A stretch of 64,000 bases of DNA from Channallabes apus (Eukaryota > Chordata > Actinopteri > Siluriformes > Clariidae). Made by a program: the position numbers and the translations under genes. Positions 35,025 to 44,450 of this stretch are shown piece after piece; within the stretch, counting starts at the first letter, position 1, and every line of letters starts with the position of its first letter. Location: assembly GCA_030522415.1 (NCBI GenBank), contig CM060109.1, forward strand, positions 3,812,655-3,876,654. The letters are read 5' to 3'. The notes below the pieces were generated by a model, which saw only the letters and a program-made list of their open reading frames with translations, did not search any database and was not told the origin of the DNA.

Positions 35025-35755
35025 CTGAACCTTTTATAAAGGAAAAAAGATCTTGCACATAGCTTCGCCTCTTCCTGAGGAACTGAAAGAAACTAAATAA
35101 AATCATTGCCTTATGAAATCATGAAATCTATAAATTATGGAATCAACAGTGTTTCTCTCAGAAAGGCTTGCACTTATATCATTTATTCTAAATCTAAGAA
35201 TGAAGAAAAGTTCATAGTCGTTACCTCTGGCCTAATGAAACAGTGTATTGTGCTTTTAAATGCACTAGATAGTGTGTGGGGTGCAGCATTAGTGATGTCT
35301 TACACAGGTAGTCTTTATGGTCAGGATCTTCCTCTTTAATGCAGATATCTTCAGGTGTGTCGTTGAAGTCGTGCTCATATTTGTGGATGTCCAGCTCCAG
35401 CGTCTCCTCTTTCTTCACACAGACTTCTGACACTTCAGGCGTCTCTCCATCTGGAGTCTCAGTTTTCGTGTTCTCACAAGCCTAAAGACCAAACAATAAC
35501 ACTGACTCAGAAAAGTTTTGATTTCCTTTTACACCGCTTGTTATGTATAAAGAGATTTTGTGTGATTAACAAAATCATGTAGACCAGCAGGGAAGCAGAG
35601 CAATAAAATACAAGCAGTGGTTCAACTTTAACCTGTTAGTGTAATTATTGCTTATTTATAAAATAACTCATCATTAATCATCGTACCTGTAAGAAAGGAG
35701 GATAAGGAGCTTGAGGCCGGCCGAAGGGGCGCTGTGTGTCTCCTTCTGTACTCAT
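16844..35755 (-). CDS. prdm9: prdm9-like histone methyltransferase/zinc-finger gene (6 coding exons)
   Basis: PRDM9 binds DNA through its fingers and methylates histone H3 at K4 and K36 to place meiotic recombination. Exons are 35755-35687, 35481-35304, 23608-23337, 21929-21862, 21707-21517 and 18324-16844. All have GT-AG sites and compatible phases (0,1,0,2,1), giving 752 residues. Residues 1-82 are a KEED-rich N terminus ([20 protein letters not shown]). The PR/SET domain is about 83-259: [38 protein letters not shown] (Y155), [26 protein letters not shown] (Y220), WYEEEY (Y236). An isolated finger ([19 protein letters not shown]) starts exon 6, then a degenerate finger and 14 canonical fingers. 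KRAB and SSXRD are not seen: exon 2 splices straight into the SET exon. Intron 2 is 11.7 kb of transposons. A PRDM9-like teleost paralogue is possible. Confidence 0.85.
16850..18016 (-). repeat. Tandem 84-bp C2H2 zinc-finger array of prdm9
   Basis: Fourteen 28-residue units share [15 protein letters not shown]. Contact residues (-1,2,3,6) in protein order are LCNI, LCNK, QGHE, QSNG, QSHE, QSTD, HNND, HHNH, HHNH, QNNK, QNND, HHTR, QSND, RNTQ. The backbone is nearly invariant while contact positions differ. Units 8 and 9 of this list (17400-17240 region) are identical in protein, as expected from recent unequal exchange. Unit 1 has a Leu at -1 and Cys at 2. The last finger runs straight into the stop codon at 16844. 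Confidence 0.9.
18918..18985. repeat. (CA)n microsatellite in prdm9 intron 5
   Basis: An almost pure CA run of about 60 bp lies between exons 5 and 6, preceded by CCCACCCACCCAC. Confidence 0.95.
19165..20020 (+). mobile_element. Decayed Ty3/gypsy pol fragment
   Basis: Around 19575-19680 the plus strand reads [20 protein letters not shown] with [13 protein letters not shown], the RT region around the first catalytic Asp. Around 19800-19840 it reads [11 protein letters not shown], the start of the RNase H domain, with the RT palm between them deleted. A roughly 70-bp segment with TGTTGAAACAGAAAGGAAAG and ATTCAGCACCAAGGCCAGCT at 19187-19245 is repeated at 19975-20016, flanking the fragment. It lies in intron 5 of prdm9, antisense to that gene. 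Confidence 0.6.
19316..19400. repeat. Teleost dispersed repeat (TTTACATTTAGGCATTTGG type)
   Basis: The sequence reads ATTTAGGCATTTGGAAGATG, then CTCTTATCCAGAGTGACTTA. I recognise this as a very common fish dispersed repeat. I do not assign a class. Confidence 0.6.
20160..20700. other. Unassigned repeat-like sequence in prdm9 intron 5
   Basis: An AT-rich part gives way at 20450-20640 to a GC-richer block with GCCGGTTCCGGCTTTATGCCGGC, containing the self-complementary GCCGG/CCGGC. No coding frame is convincing. It may be internal or LTR sequence of the gypsy remnant next to it. Confidence 0.25.
20768..21187 (+). repeat. Possible solo LTR
   Basis: The segment starts TGTCATGACCCCTTTAC and ends TTACATTATAGCA (TG...CA). 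It has an AATAAAAGAGC poly-A signal followed by a pyrimidine-rich stretch (CACCAATCTGTCTCTCC), as in an R/U5 boundary. It lies downstream of the decayed gypsy fragment in the same orientation. I found no clear target duplication. Confidence 0.4.
21517..23608 (-). other. prdm9: PR/SET domain exons of the prdm9-like gene
   Basis: Three exons (23608-23337, 21929-21862, 21707-21517) carry the methyltransferase domain. The tyrosines Y155, Y220 and Y236 of the spliced model are spaced 65 and 16 residues apart, the same as the catalytic Y276, Y341 and Y357 of human PRDM9, and sit in the same motifs (GPY, YR-CR, WY). The middle exon encodes [20 protein letters not shown], ending in NWMR. The intron at 21930-23336 (about 1.4 kb) contains nothing I can name. 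Confidence 0.85.
21930..23336. other. prdm9 intron 3, no further feature seen
   Basis: I read this stretch on both strands and found no domain, terminal repeat or RNA gene. Short open frames such as 22792-23052 (+) lack coding character. Confidence 0.5.
23692..23835 (+). repeat. tRNA-derived SINE fragment
   Basis: It contains a tRNA-like stretch (GGTTTAAGGCTCTGATCAGA, then GGGGGTTCAAGCCCCAGCA), followed by GAGCCCTTGAGCAAGGCC and CTCTATCTGCTCCAGGGGGC plus GCTGTATCCTG. This order is a common SINE of catfish-like and other ostariophysan fishes. It lies in prdm9 intron 2. Confidence 0.7.
23889..23932. repeat. (TA)n microsatellite
   Basis: A pure TA run immediately precedes the terminal repeat of the next DNA transposon. 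Confidence 0.95.
23933..25401. mobile_element. Non-autonomous DNA transposon with GTGGAACCTCGG ends
   Basis: The left end reads AGTGGAACCTCGGATAACG; the right end, reverse-complemented, reads CACCTTGGATTACGAGTAAC. They form imperfect inverted repeats containing the ACGAG motif. The interior holds (GT)n runs at about 24190-24220 and 24885-24908 and no transposase. The flanking TA and GT runs obscure the target duplication. The end motif resembles Tc/mariner-related families, but that class is inference. A fragment of the same element is at 11485-11693. Confidence 0.65.
25402..25456. repeat. (GT)n microsatellite
   Basis: A pure GT run joins the right end of the preceding transposon to the terminal repeat of the Tc1-like element. 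Confidence 0.95.
26577..32884. mobile_element. TA-flanked non-autonomous element, copy 3, expanded to 6.3 kb
   Basis: The ends are CAGTGGGTGCACAGCCAG on the left and, reverse-complemented, CAGTGGTGTGACAACCAG on the right. TA flanks both (26575-26576, 32885-32886). The outer 350 bp on the left and about 550 bp on the right match copies 1 and 4. The interior holds repeated blocks: about 27000-27170 with 28060-28170; 27380-27560 with 28190-28430; a TTTTGGTTTATATTATATGG block near 27800, 29760 and 32020; and a 290-bp block near 31570 and 32340. It encodes no protein I can recognise. It also contains the foldback at 30555-30955. The element lies in prdm9 intron 2. Confidence 0.8.
30555..30955. repeat. 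Long imperfect palindrome (foldback element)
   Basis: The arms pair over much of 400 bp: ACCTCTATCTCAC near 30557 with GTGAGATAGGGGT near 30936; GATTCGGCGCGAGTTTT near 30599 with AAAACTCGGGGTGAATC near 30882; and ATTACGTTTCCATCTT near 30625 with AAGATGGAAACGTAAT near 30857. There is no protein frame across it. It behaves like a foldback MITE nested in the 6.3-kb element. Confidence 0.7.
33356..33441. repeat. (TA)n(CA)n compound microsatellite
   Basis: About 40 bp of TA is followed by about 45 bp of CA, lying exactly between two Tc1-like elements. Confidence 0.95.
33442..34530 (+). mobile_element. Second Tc1-like element with long inverted repeats, internally deleted
   Basis: The ends are ACAGGTCCTTCTCAAAAAAT and its complement (TTTGAGAAGGACCTGT). 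The inverted repeats extend through ATTCATTACACACAAACTGA to over 100 bp. Between them is a shortened transposase gene at 33772-34266. The 1.09-kb length, compared with about 1.6 kb for full elements, fits loss of most of the catalytic domain. Confidence 0.85.
33772..34266 (+). pseudogene. Tc1-like transposase, internally deleted
   Basis: The frame starts at the ATG at 33772 ([20 protein letters not shown]). It keeps the helix-turn-helix ([20 protein letters not shown]), the GRKKCGRKR basic linker and the second DNA-binding helix ([10 protein letters not shown]). After that it jumps to a piece from just before the second catalytic Asp ([19 protein letters not shown], read in the +1 frame) and then non-transposase sequence. 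First and last catalytic acids are missing. The DNA-binding part could still be made but cannot transpose. Confidence 0.8.
34538..34571. repeat. (CA)n microsatellite
   Basis: A short CA run lies between two Tc1-type elements. Confidence 0.9.
34574..34958. mobile_element. Tc1-derived MITE (ACAGGCCAAAAGTTTGGACAC ends)
   Basis: The left end ACAGGCCAAAAGTTTGGACA and right end TGTCCAAACTTTTGGCCTTA form inverted repeats, with TA-type flanks. The interior keeps the antisense of a Tc1 transposase fragment (CCCCCTTTGCTCTGATTACT). It is about 385 bp and makes no protein. Confidence 0.8.
34959..35018. repeat. (TA)n microsatellite
   Basis: A pure TA run of about 58 bp follows the MITE and ends the transposon chain in prdm9 intron 2. 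Confidence 0.95.
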
Positions 35756-35765
35756 TATAATAGAT

Positions 35766-37140
35766 CTAAAAAAGATTTATAATAAGAGTCATTAATAATG
35801 ATAATAATAATGGCTTCAGCATTTCCATGAAATGAAAAAAAAATATTTTCCAATTTCTCAGAGCTCCCTAAAAATGTCCAATCTGTTTATCTCCTCTACT
35901 AAACACACGTGTGTCATGTCTGGCTGGCAGATCTGGGAGGAGGAGCATCTTCTTATATGAGATCACATTAGAGAGAACATATTATTTAAGGGACGATCAC
36001 AAATTATACTAAATGATCGGTTGACTTCCTGTGCATTTGAAGCTACTGATTATAAAATGGCTAGCAATTTCAATCATTAAAAATTCCTAAAACGCGCAAC
36101 GTTGCACGAGACAACGAACATCTAAACATTACTAAAGTTACATTTTTCACAAGATTTCCCTTTAACTCAGTATAACTCAGTACCTTTTACTGATAAAATA
36201 TACAGTATGGGATTTCTGAAACTCAGACTAGCGCTACAAACCTGTCAGTTTAGATCATATCACTGTGTTTTGAAGATGTGATTGTTTTCTCTTTGTATTA
36301 ACCTAATTGTTTTACTTTACATATATCCAACCAAATTCAATTTTAAATATAATGTAATATTAAGGAATTTATTTACTTTCATAATGTGTAATTTTATCAT
36401 CTGAGATGAATGCCTTCAAGCATCAAACTTTTGACAATTTATTTTGTCATAATAACATTTTGCATTTAACAAAAAAACATTTTACATGTGTACAGTATCC
36501 TCAAATATACATTGTCCAACAATGTAAACATCGTAAACTTGACAATTTGTCAAAGCATTTCTACAATGTGTATAGTATTGTTCTAAAAACATACTGTATA
36601 ACAGTTTTTAGTATCCATATACATACACACTGGATACAATGTAAATTCACCATAAGAATCAGTTAAGAAACGTGTACTCTTTCCATGAACAGTTACTTAG
36701 AACTGACTACAAAATCTAATTAAAAGTCTTCAAAACAAGTTTGGCACCAAGAACTGCTTTAAAATGGGCCGTGTACAACCAAGCACTTTTAAAACATACC
36801 AAATTAGCCAATGGTAGGAGAAAAATATATAATAAAAATTCTCTCTTTCACGAAATAGTTTACCCAAAAATTAAACTTCTTATAATTGTCATAAAATGTC
36901 TCTTAACCAAATTTAATTAAAATCTCATACTTGAATAGCTTAAGGACAAGTAAACAACGTACGAATTTTTATAAAATTTTTTGGTAAAGTATTTAACCCT
37001 AGATAAAACACATCTTAACTAAGATAAAACAAACCAGGTTTAGTAAACAGTAGTTAACTTTGAAGATGTAGGACTGTATAGACCCTTTAATACAAAGAAA
37101 TTTACCATCAACAGAAAGTTGTAGCTTGGTCAAAGAAAAC
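35766..37140. other. prdm9 5' intron, left part; no feature recognised
   Basis: The sequence is AT-rich and lies between the acceptor of the first coding prdm9 exon (at 35765) and the stop codon of the SAMD3-like gene. It may include the 3' UTR of that gene and the unseen end of its host transposon. Confidence 0.4.
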
Positions 37141-37144
37141 AAAC

Positions 37145-39991
37145 TTACTCCTGCAGCTTTGAAGAGAGGTTCCGCACCCTTCGGCTCATCTGCTTACTCT
37201 CTATGTCCATGATTATTTTTTGAAAAGCCTCAAATGTATATTTGAGTCCTTCAGGATATTTTAAGTTCAGTGCATAAATGAGTCCAAACATCATGGCACA
37301 GGCACATGCAACAGAGGGCATCTCATTTAGTACTTCCACACCGTCAATGACAATGGAAATGTCCAGTGCACGACTAAGAGCATCACTTTCACGGATCACA
37401 AAACATGCCATGGTGGTCTTTTCAAATTCTCTCTCCGCTTCCTCCCTTTGGCCAGCCTAAAAACATACAAGAACAGAGAGCAATTAACGAACTTTGTAAG
37501 AGGAAAAAAACCCTCTGAAAATTTATTACAAAATTTAGTTAGTCGTCCTATTCTGAAGGTCAATGTAGAGCCCAAACATCTGTGCCAACTTCCATTAAAA
37601 TATTTTCATTTGTGTTCAGCATAATTTGTACGGTTTATTACAAAAGTAGTGTAAGCGCTGACAATTTTCATTTTTGGGTGAAGACATACTTTTACACTTT
37701 TTGCCTTTGAAACTGCTTTTAAACACTTGCACAATTAAACGCTCCCATGTGTTGACCATTGTTGTCAATCACAGACATTTTTGTTGAGTGCAGTTCAAAA
37801 TGCATGTTTGGGTGAACCAACCCCCTCTAACGGAGAAGTTCACATTCAAAATTCTGTCATTTACACGCCATCTTGTCATTTCAAACCTGTATGAATGATT
37901 GTCCTTTTGAACAATGTTGGTAACAGAACAGCACAGCAACACTTCCACTATTATTGTATGGACACAAAACCAATGAAAGTGAATAGGGGGCTCTAAAAAT
38001 TTTTCAAAATATATTCTTGTGTGTTCTGTGGAAGAAAGTCACACAGGCTGATGTGTAAATAATAAGTACTTGAACTACTTTAAAGCAATATGTCACTACT
38101 GAATAAAAAAATTCCCCATATTTTACTCACCCTCAAGGCTTGAGAAGACCTTTTTTAGACCACTGAGCATTGTAGAGCAGTTCTTTGCTCGGTGGATGCG
38201 CTATTGGAAGCTTTAAAAAGTCAACAATTCACTTCCATTCTACTGCTTGGAAGTAAAACATTAAGTAAGATTATAACTTTGCCTGTATTGTTCTTCAAGA
38301 ATATAACTAAATTCAGTCAGGATGACTTGACGGCATGTAAAACATGGGGAAATTCGATTTTGTAGTGAAATATACCAAACATGGTTGGAGAAAATTTCAG
38401 TAGTTTGCTTTGCCTACATTACCTGGTATTCTTTGATCAGACAGCTTGCATCTTCAACAAGATACATGATCAGACACTTCAGCAGGCACTCTCTTCTGAT
38501 GTCTATGTCTAGACTCTACAAAATGTTCAAGATGAATTGCTTTTATTGGACCAAAACACTACCAAATTAACTGCAACAAGCAATTTTGTTTGCATCCAAC
38601 CAATACCTGATCCATAACTTGAATAGTGTCCTTAGTTTTTTCACGGAGGACTCCACCTTTGCTCCTAATAACCGGGACAAGCTGAGAGCTCTGTCTGTCC
38701 AAAGAAGCCGTAAATCTCGGTAGTAAAGGTAAAGTCGTGATGCGCAAAAATTCCGCATTAATCTGTCAGGAAGAGAAAAAGAAAATAGACTTCTGAAAAA
38801 AAAAATTTCACTTTGAGAACTAGTTGTAAAAATACACATACACACAAAGCATTAAACAACAAAAAGTATAATTCAGGCATCTAAGACATTTTCAAAAACA
38901 CTCCCATGGTAAAAAAATATGTTATATTCAGGATTAATCACTTACATTTTAACATTCTGCAATAAAATAAATGCTTTTACCTCCTCTTGTTGAAACAGAG
39001 CTGGCCATCTTTCTTTCAGTTCTTGAACACTAGGTTGGTTTTCCACAATCTCTTTTCTGCGTTTGGCAAACGTCTTCATCATTTTTTCTCTGATTGTCAA
39101 TGCATTGTTTCTTTTCTTCACTTCCTTTAAAAGTGCCAGGCGCTCAACTTCAAGGTTTGCTGATGTCTCTCCAGCTGGAAGGGATGGGATATGACTGACC
39201 TCACGTCGTTTAACATTTTTTGCTGGAAAATCCTGGTCTGAAGCTTTGGTTTTCAGAGAATTTACCAAATACTCAGGGCATCCAAGACCTTTCAAATGTG
39301 CGCGTAGGTTTCCCATCTTCATTTTGAATCTCTGTGTCCACCCATAGCACCCATTGAAGGATCCTTTTTCTGCTAAGCAAGGGTGTTTCTTGATAAGTGC
39401 CTCTGAAACTTCACAAAAGTTTGCACTGCTGGGATAAGATTTACACTTGTATATCTCATCACAAACCTTCTGCAGAATATCAGACTTCATCTTTGGAGTG
39501 ACAGACAGCCTTGTACCGTTAGCCTTAAAAAGAGCATTTCCTCTCTCTAATTGGAATTCAGTGTCATAAGAAAAGCATGGAATATTAAATTCTTTTGGCC
39601 ACTGTTGATTTCTTGTAGAAACTGTTTCCGAGTAAGGGAGTGAAAGGATGATTGTATTATCAGTGTCTCCAGAGCCAACAGAGGACAGAGCATCATCATT
39701 AGACTGGGTCCCATCATTTGTTTGAGCAGTGAATGAGTCTTCATCGGACAAAGGGATAATCTTTAGAGTGCCAAGACTCTGAAGTTCTCCAGTGTTTGTC
39801 AAATTTACAAAAACATCCCCAAAATCTTTGTCCTGATACTGTAGTCTGAATCTACCATTTAATCCAAAAGCTTCCCTCACTTTTTCAATGAGCTCATCCA
39901 CTGATTCGGGAATTCCATCTGGCAGAAGCAACTTTCTTGAATCATCTTGACTCACAATCACCAAAAGCTTGGCAGATGATCTTCCTGACAT
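37145..39991 (-). CDS. SAMD3-like / PB1-like teleost protein, intact 4-exon gene
   Basis: Exons 39991-38981, 38762-38607, 38515-38423 and 37456-37145 all meet in phase 0 with GT-AG sites, giving 523 residues without a stop. The first 80 residues look like a PB1 fold (KLLVIVSQDDSRKLLLPDGI, then RFRLQYQDKDFGDVFVNLTN). The middle has PKMKSDILQKVCDEIYKCKS and MKMGNLRAHLKGLGCPEYLV, then a basic segment and a coiled coil. The C-terminal exons hold FLRITTLPLLPRFTASLD, ECLLKCLIMYLVEDASCLI and SIVIDGVEVLNEM. I recognise this as a multicopy fish family often named sterile-alpha-motif-domain-3-like. Its function is unknown. An acceptor (TTTTTCCAG) just upstream of the ATG implies a 5' non-coding exon. 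It sits inside the prdm9 5' intron, same strand. Confidence 0.7.
37835..38060. repeat. Ostariophysan dispersed repeat
   Basis: It contains ACCAATGAAAGTGAATAGGG and TGTGTTCTGTGGAAGAAAGT, the landmarks of a very common MITE-like repeat of carp-like and catfish-like genomes. It lies in the last intron of the SAMD3-like gene. The class is not assigned. Confidence 0.5.
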
Positions 39992-40212
39992 GACAACAGA
40001 CTCTGGAAAAAGGAAAATAAGATTAGATACAGAACAAATAATAGATAATTGCTAGACATTTACATATTCACTACATCTTGTGCACTTTTCTTAGAATTTA
40101 CAAACAATTCCAATCTCAAACATGAATATATCTCTTCAAAGACACCATGCGTTTCACCCCAATAGTACTGAACTAGTGGATATGGGTCTGTAAGGTCATT
40201 GCGCTCTAAAAG

Positions 40213-42820
40213 TTACATTTTCAAGTCAGAAGACTGGACCAAGACATAGGCTCTATAATGTTCAGTATACCATGCATTAAGTCTTTTGGCAATGAACAGT
40301 GGTTTGTTTTGCAACACAATGATTTGCACAATTTCGCCAAACTCTGGAAGTCCTGAACATTCTCCATGAGCAATGACCATACGTTCTCTGTAGATGAAGC
40401 CTTTAAATGTTACTTCCTTAGCCAAGCACACGTCATCTAGGTTTGGGTGTTTCTGTTGTACAGTCCGTGATATGTCTTTATTCACAACATCAATGGGAAG
40501 ATTAGAAACATGTGATACTTCCAATCTTGGTGCAAGAGAGCTGCACTGATACAGATGATATGCCATATGAAACTGATGTCTTTGTGATAACGATAGGAGC
40601 ACATTCTTGAAGCAGTTGGTGTGATGCACAACTCTTTTAAAGAAGCTATGCTTGGCCTCGAATCGCATTGTCCATAGAGCAACCGACAACCAAATTTCTC
40701 AATTAGCTCAGGATAATGCTCCAAGTAGTGGTGTTTGGGCAAAAGTTTCGTCTCAGGAAAAACCTCTTGAAAGTTGACTCTTTGTTCCGATTTCTTGAAG
40801 GCCAGATATACTATAGAAGCTTTGGTGTGTGAAGGAGCGACAAGATCTACAATATCTTTCAAATCATTTAGAAGTTGCCATACAGATTCACTGGCAGGCA
40901 CTCTGTCTCCAATCAAAAAAGGAAAAACCTCAACAGGCTCCAATTTTCATGGGCATTAGCCCCTACTGTTCTTATTGCAGTAAATGTGAGAGGAACAGTG
41001 TGTGGACAATTTGTCTTGCCACTCCATTTGAATGGAAAGTTCTGCTTTATTCAGGTGTTCCAAGGTGAAATCATTTTTAGATGAAAAGACCGTCAAGGAC
41101 AAAGCTCTCTCAAAAGGGACAATACCATCAAAGAGATCATGCACAACATCAGCTGGGAATCCTGTGCAAACACTGAAGTGTGATAATTTTTCGGAAAACA
41201 CACAACCCCTTTTCACACTAAAATGGTGAGGCAAGTCATTGTCTTTCATAAACTGAAGATGAGCAGAATGTAGTTCTTCAGTTCTGATGCAGAATGTGTC
41301 AGATACAACTTCTTGAGTCTGGTATTCTTCATTCTCTGCTGTACAAAATCTGCAGACATATTTTCTAGAGAAATTTTTCACAAATCCGCCAATACTGTGA
41401 GCACAGAGATTGTCAGCAACAAGGCATTAAACTATGCCCTTCACAGTCTATCCCAGTTTTTCAATGAAAAGTCCAAGTCTCTCTAACGTGACAAGGTCAT
41501 CAATCAATGGTTCCAGCACTTTGTCATACACCAAATGCTTAACATCACTGCTTTTAATCAAAGCAGCTAAATTTATAGCAGACAGTGATGACTGACATCC
41601 TTCATGTAAATTGCCCAATATCCAATACACTCCAAAACCTTTGTTTTTTCTTGGATGTGCCAAGGGGGTTGCATATCTCAAATTCATCAACATACAAAAT
41701 TAAAGAGATAGCAGGTTCAGAAAGCAGTTCATTTCTTTTAAAAAGTTGAGTCAATAAAATAAAAAACATGTATATTTAGATTCATCTCTTTTATACACTG
41801 ATTTAAAATTATGCGTATTATCAAGTATTGGCTGAAAAACTCAGAAGTTGCTGCAAGGACTGTAGAATTGGAACGTACTAAAATGTACCTGCATCACTGA
41901 TCAAGCACATACTCTACAGGCTTTACTACTGAAAAATGGACTTTGTAGCCTTCCGTTTCCATGTAGTGGAAAGTGGACCTTGCTCCCTGATTGCTGTTTG
42001 AACTGGATGTGACTGGCAAAGAAAGGTGGCTAACCCATCTACAACAACTTTATCAACCTGCAATTGATGTTCCTGCAGTACTTGGTGAATAGTTTGATTA
42101 ACAACTAGAACAGAAACTGTACTAATTAAATACTGAAGGTCCTGCAAAAGGTCATCAATGGCCACACCAGGTACAAGAAAAACATGCTCCAACTTTAATA
42201 GGACTGAGGCTAATTTGTGCTCTATAGCTTTGGACAAGTCTTCAGTACTTTCTGTTATTACACCAGAGGATGTAGGTTCATCAAGTGAAACATCTTCATC
42301 TGATTCAATTTCATCTTCTGCAGAAAAAACAGGGACTGGTCTTTCACTGACAACAATGCCAGGCTCGAAGTCCTCTTCAGAGAATGATTTGTGTTTTCTT
42401 GCCTTGTGCGTCCTAAATGATCCATAAATGTTGGTTTTGTAAGAGCACCCACTAAAAACACAATGAACAGTTTCATTATTTTCCAGTTGCTGTCCAATGT
42501 GATGGAAATAGTCTTTAAACGATGATGTTTGTATTCACAAAGCAAGCATTTATAAGTTGTCAATGCATCTTTTTGAGGGGGATGCTGAGGATGCCTCCTT
42601 GACACATGGCTCTTAAGAGAACTCTGCAGAAAGTATTAAATGAAAAAGGACAGTCTGAATAAAGGATAAGGATGATGACGTCCAAAAGTCCTATGATCAA
42701 GCTTAAAATGATTGAGAAGCTCAGAACGCTTGGCTTTGGAGACACCACAATTTTTGCATTTCCACATTTGGTTGCTTTCCAACAAGAATAGTGAGGTAGA
42801 GCATAGGAGAGCATCACTTT
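40213..42820 (-). pseudogene. Zinc-finger transposase-like gene, frameshifted
   Basis: The minus-strand order is: C2H2-like N terminus (MWKCKNCGVSKAKRSELLNH, about 42765; a second finger in LYSDCPFSFNTF); an acidic spacer; DLLQDLQYLISTVSVL (about 42140); LMNLRYATPLAHPRKNKGFG (about 41690); a CRFCTAENEEYQ segment (41350); GFPADVVHDLFDGIVPFERA (about 41150); FPFLIGDRVPASESVWQLL (40920); LLPKHHYLEHYPELI (40740); ALWTMRFEAKHSFFKRVVHH (40680); and a C-terminal GLPEFGEIVQI ending at 40213. At least four frameshifts (about 42665, 41045, 40925, 40690) break it. I know this arrangement from multicopy uncharacterised fish proteins. Calling it a transposase is inference from copy number and from pairing with the SAMD3-like gene. 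Confidence 0.6.
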
Positions 42821-43541
42821 AATAAGACACTTTACGAAGTCTCATATTTATATTTTCATCTATGGACCACTGCACAAATCACTTTAAACAAGGTACTTTA
42901 CGAAGTCACTTTTTATGCATATTTGCACACCACATCCATTTCAAAATTCTAAATTTCTGTTTTTGACAAATTTCTATTTTATTTTTTATATTTCCATATT
43001 TGTCATATTGATATTTTGTTCTTATATTGATATTGTTCTTATTTGTAAAATATATTGTATTTTGTATTAATGATGTATTAATGACATGCACGCTTTATCA
43101 TACGTTTCAGTATCAATCGATCTCACCTCAAGCAGTTCACTGTATTATTCTTATTTTATAACATCGTGATGAGGGAATCTTGTAAAGCTTCTAGCCGAGT
43201 TAGCGCCGTCAAAACTAGTAAGAACTGTATGTAACCGTATGTAAATAGTACAACATAATGTTATGAAACCACATGTATAATGTTAATAATACGCCCAAAC
43301 GCCAAGCTGGCGGAAAGGTGAACGTCGATTCGCACTACCGTGGAATTCAGTGTTGCCAACTATTTTCAATGGAAACAAATAGAAGCACAATGATAAGCCC
43401 GAATCCCAAACGCCCACAAACGGAATAAAGAGTGCACTACATAGGGCGCATATGGCAGTACGTCATATTAACTGTAGTGCACTTTACCAGCAAAGTCGAG
43501 CTCCATATGTGATTCGGCCTCGCCGCTTCGGATCAACTTAC
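42821..43541. other. prdm9 5' intron, right part
   Basis: No coding frame is evident. AGTGCACTACATAGGGCGCA at about 43431 and TGTAGTGCACTTTACC at about 43474 form a short inverted motif (GTAGTGCACT), possibly a transposon end. I could not find its partner at the other side of the transposase-like gene. Confidence 0.35.
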
Positions 43542-43742
43542 CTCTGTGTTTAAAGCACAGCGAGCTTTTAAATCCTCACAAACACATACAACAGTGTTTT
43601 AATTTTTAATAAACACATCACATCTAGCGGGAACTGCAAAAGTCTGTGTTCACGTGATGAAGAGGATCAAACGAGATCCTCTTTAAGCTGCTTTTTCCGG
43701 GAATTCGGAGACCCAGCGACCCGGAGCGTGTCTTTTTCGTGG
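43542..43742 (-). promoter_or_regulatory. prdm9: Probable non-coding first exon and promoter region of prdm9
   Basis: On the minus strand this ends CAGAG|GTAAGTT, a strong splice donor at 43541. The first coding prdm9 exon has an acceptor (CTTTTTTAG) at 35766 and only 10 bases of 5' UTR, so an upstream exon is required. The block is GC-richer than its surroundings and contains TCACGTGA. It could instead start the SAMD3-like or transposase-like transcripts, which lie downstream on the same strand. Confidence 0.4.
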
Positions 43743-44149
43743 TAGTTTATTACCGGTTTGCATCCCAGTTTAAATGTGACATTACCGCCACCTACTGGAC
43801 TGGATCGTGGAATAGCAGGAAAGCAATGTCAGGATTTAATCCATTTCTTAATTATTAAAATGTTATTAGATGCCCATATAATATATGATTATTAATTATG
43901 CATATTTCTTTACACCTTTTAAACTCATTTGCATAATTTCAATAAAACTGAACTCAACTGAATTAGGGTGACCATTTGTCCTCTTTTTCTGGATCTGTCC
44001 TCTTTTTGGGACTGAAAAAGCGTCCTGCTGGGATTTCTCTATTAAATTTAATCCAATCCCGATCCACAGTTGGTGACCGTCTGCTTCCTGCTCCCACTGA
44101 AATATGAAAAACTGAAAACTGAAATGGTCACCTTAACTGAATTGGCTGA

Positions 44150-44450
44150 CATTATGGCATAATGGTTAGCACCTCCAGGTTCTGGGTTCAAGTCCCTGTG
44201 TAGAGTTTACATGTTGTGCTTGGTGAGTTTCTTACAGGTACTCCGGTTTCCTCCTACAGCCCAAAGACCTGCAGATTAGGTTAATTAGCATTTAAAAATT
44301 GCCCATAGTGTGTGTGTACGCACTGCGATGGATTGTCACCCCATCCAGAGTGTACCCCGCCTTGTACCCTAAAGTTTTCTGATATAGGCTTCTGGCCCCC
44401 ACAACCCTGTATACAGGATCAAGGGGTAAAGTTGATGAGTGAGTAGCTAA
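44150..44450 (+). repeat. tRNA-derived SINE with long 3' tail (Mermaid-like)
   Basis: It reads GGCATAATGGTTAGCACC, then TTCTGGGTTCAAGTCCC (tRNA boxes A and B), then TACTCCGGTTTCCTCCTACA, GATTAGGTTAATTAGC, GCGATGGATTGTCACCCCAT and GTACCCCGCCTTGTACCCTA. This order is a widespread fish SINE. The family name is from memory. Confidence 0.75.
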
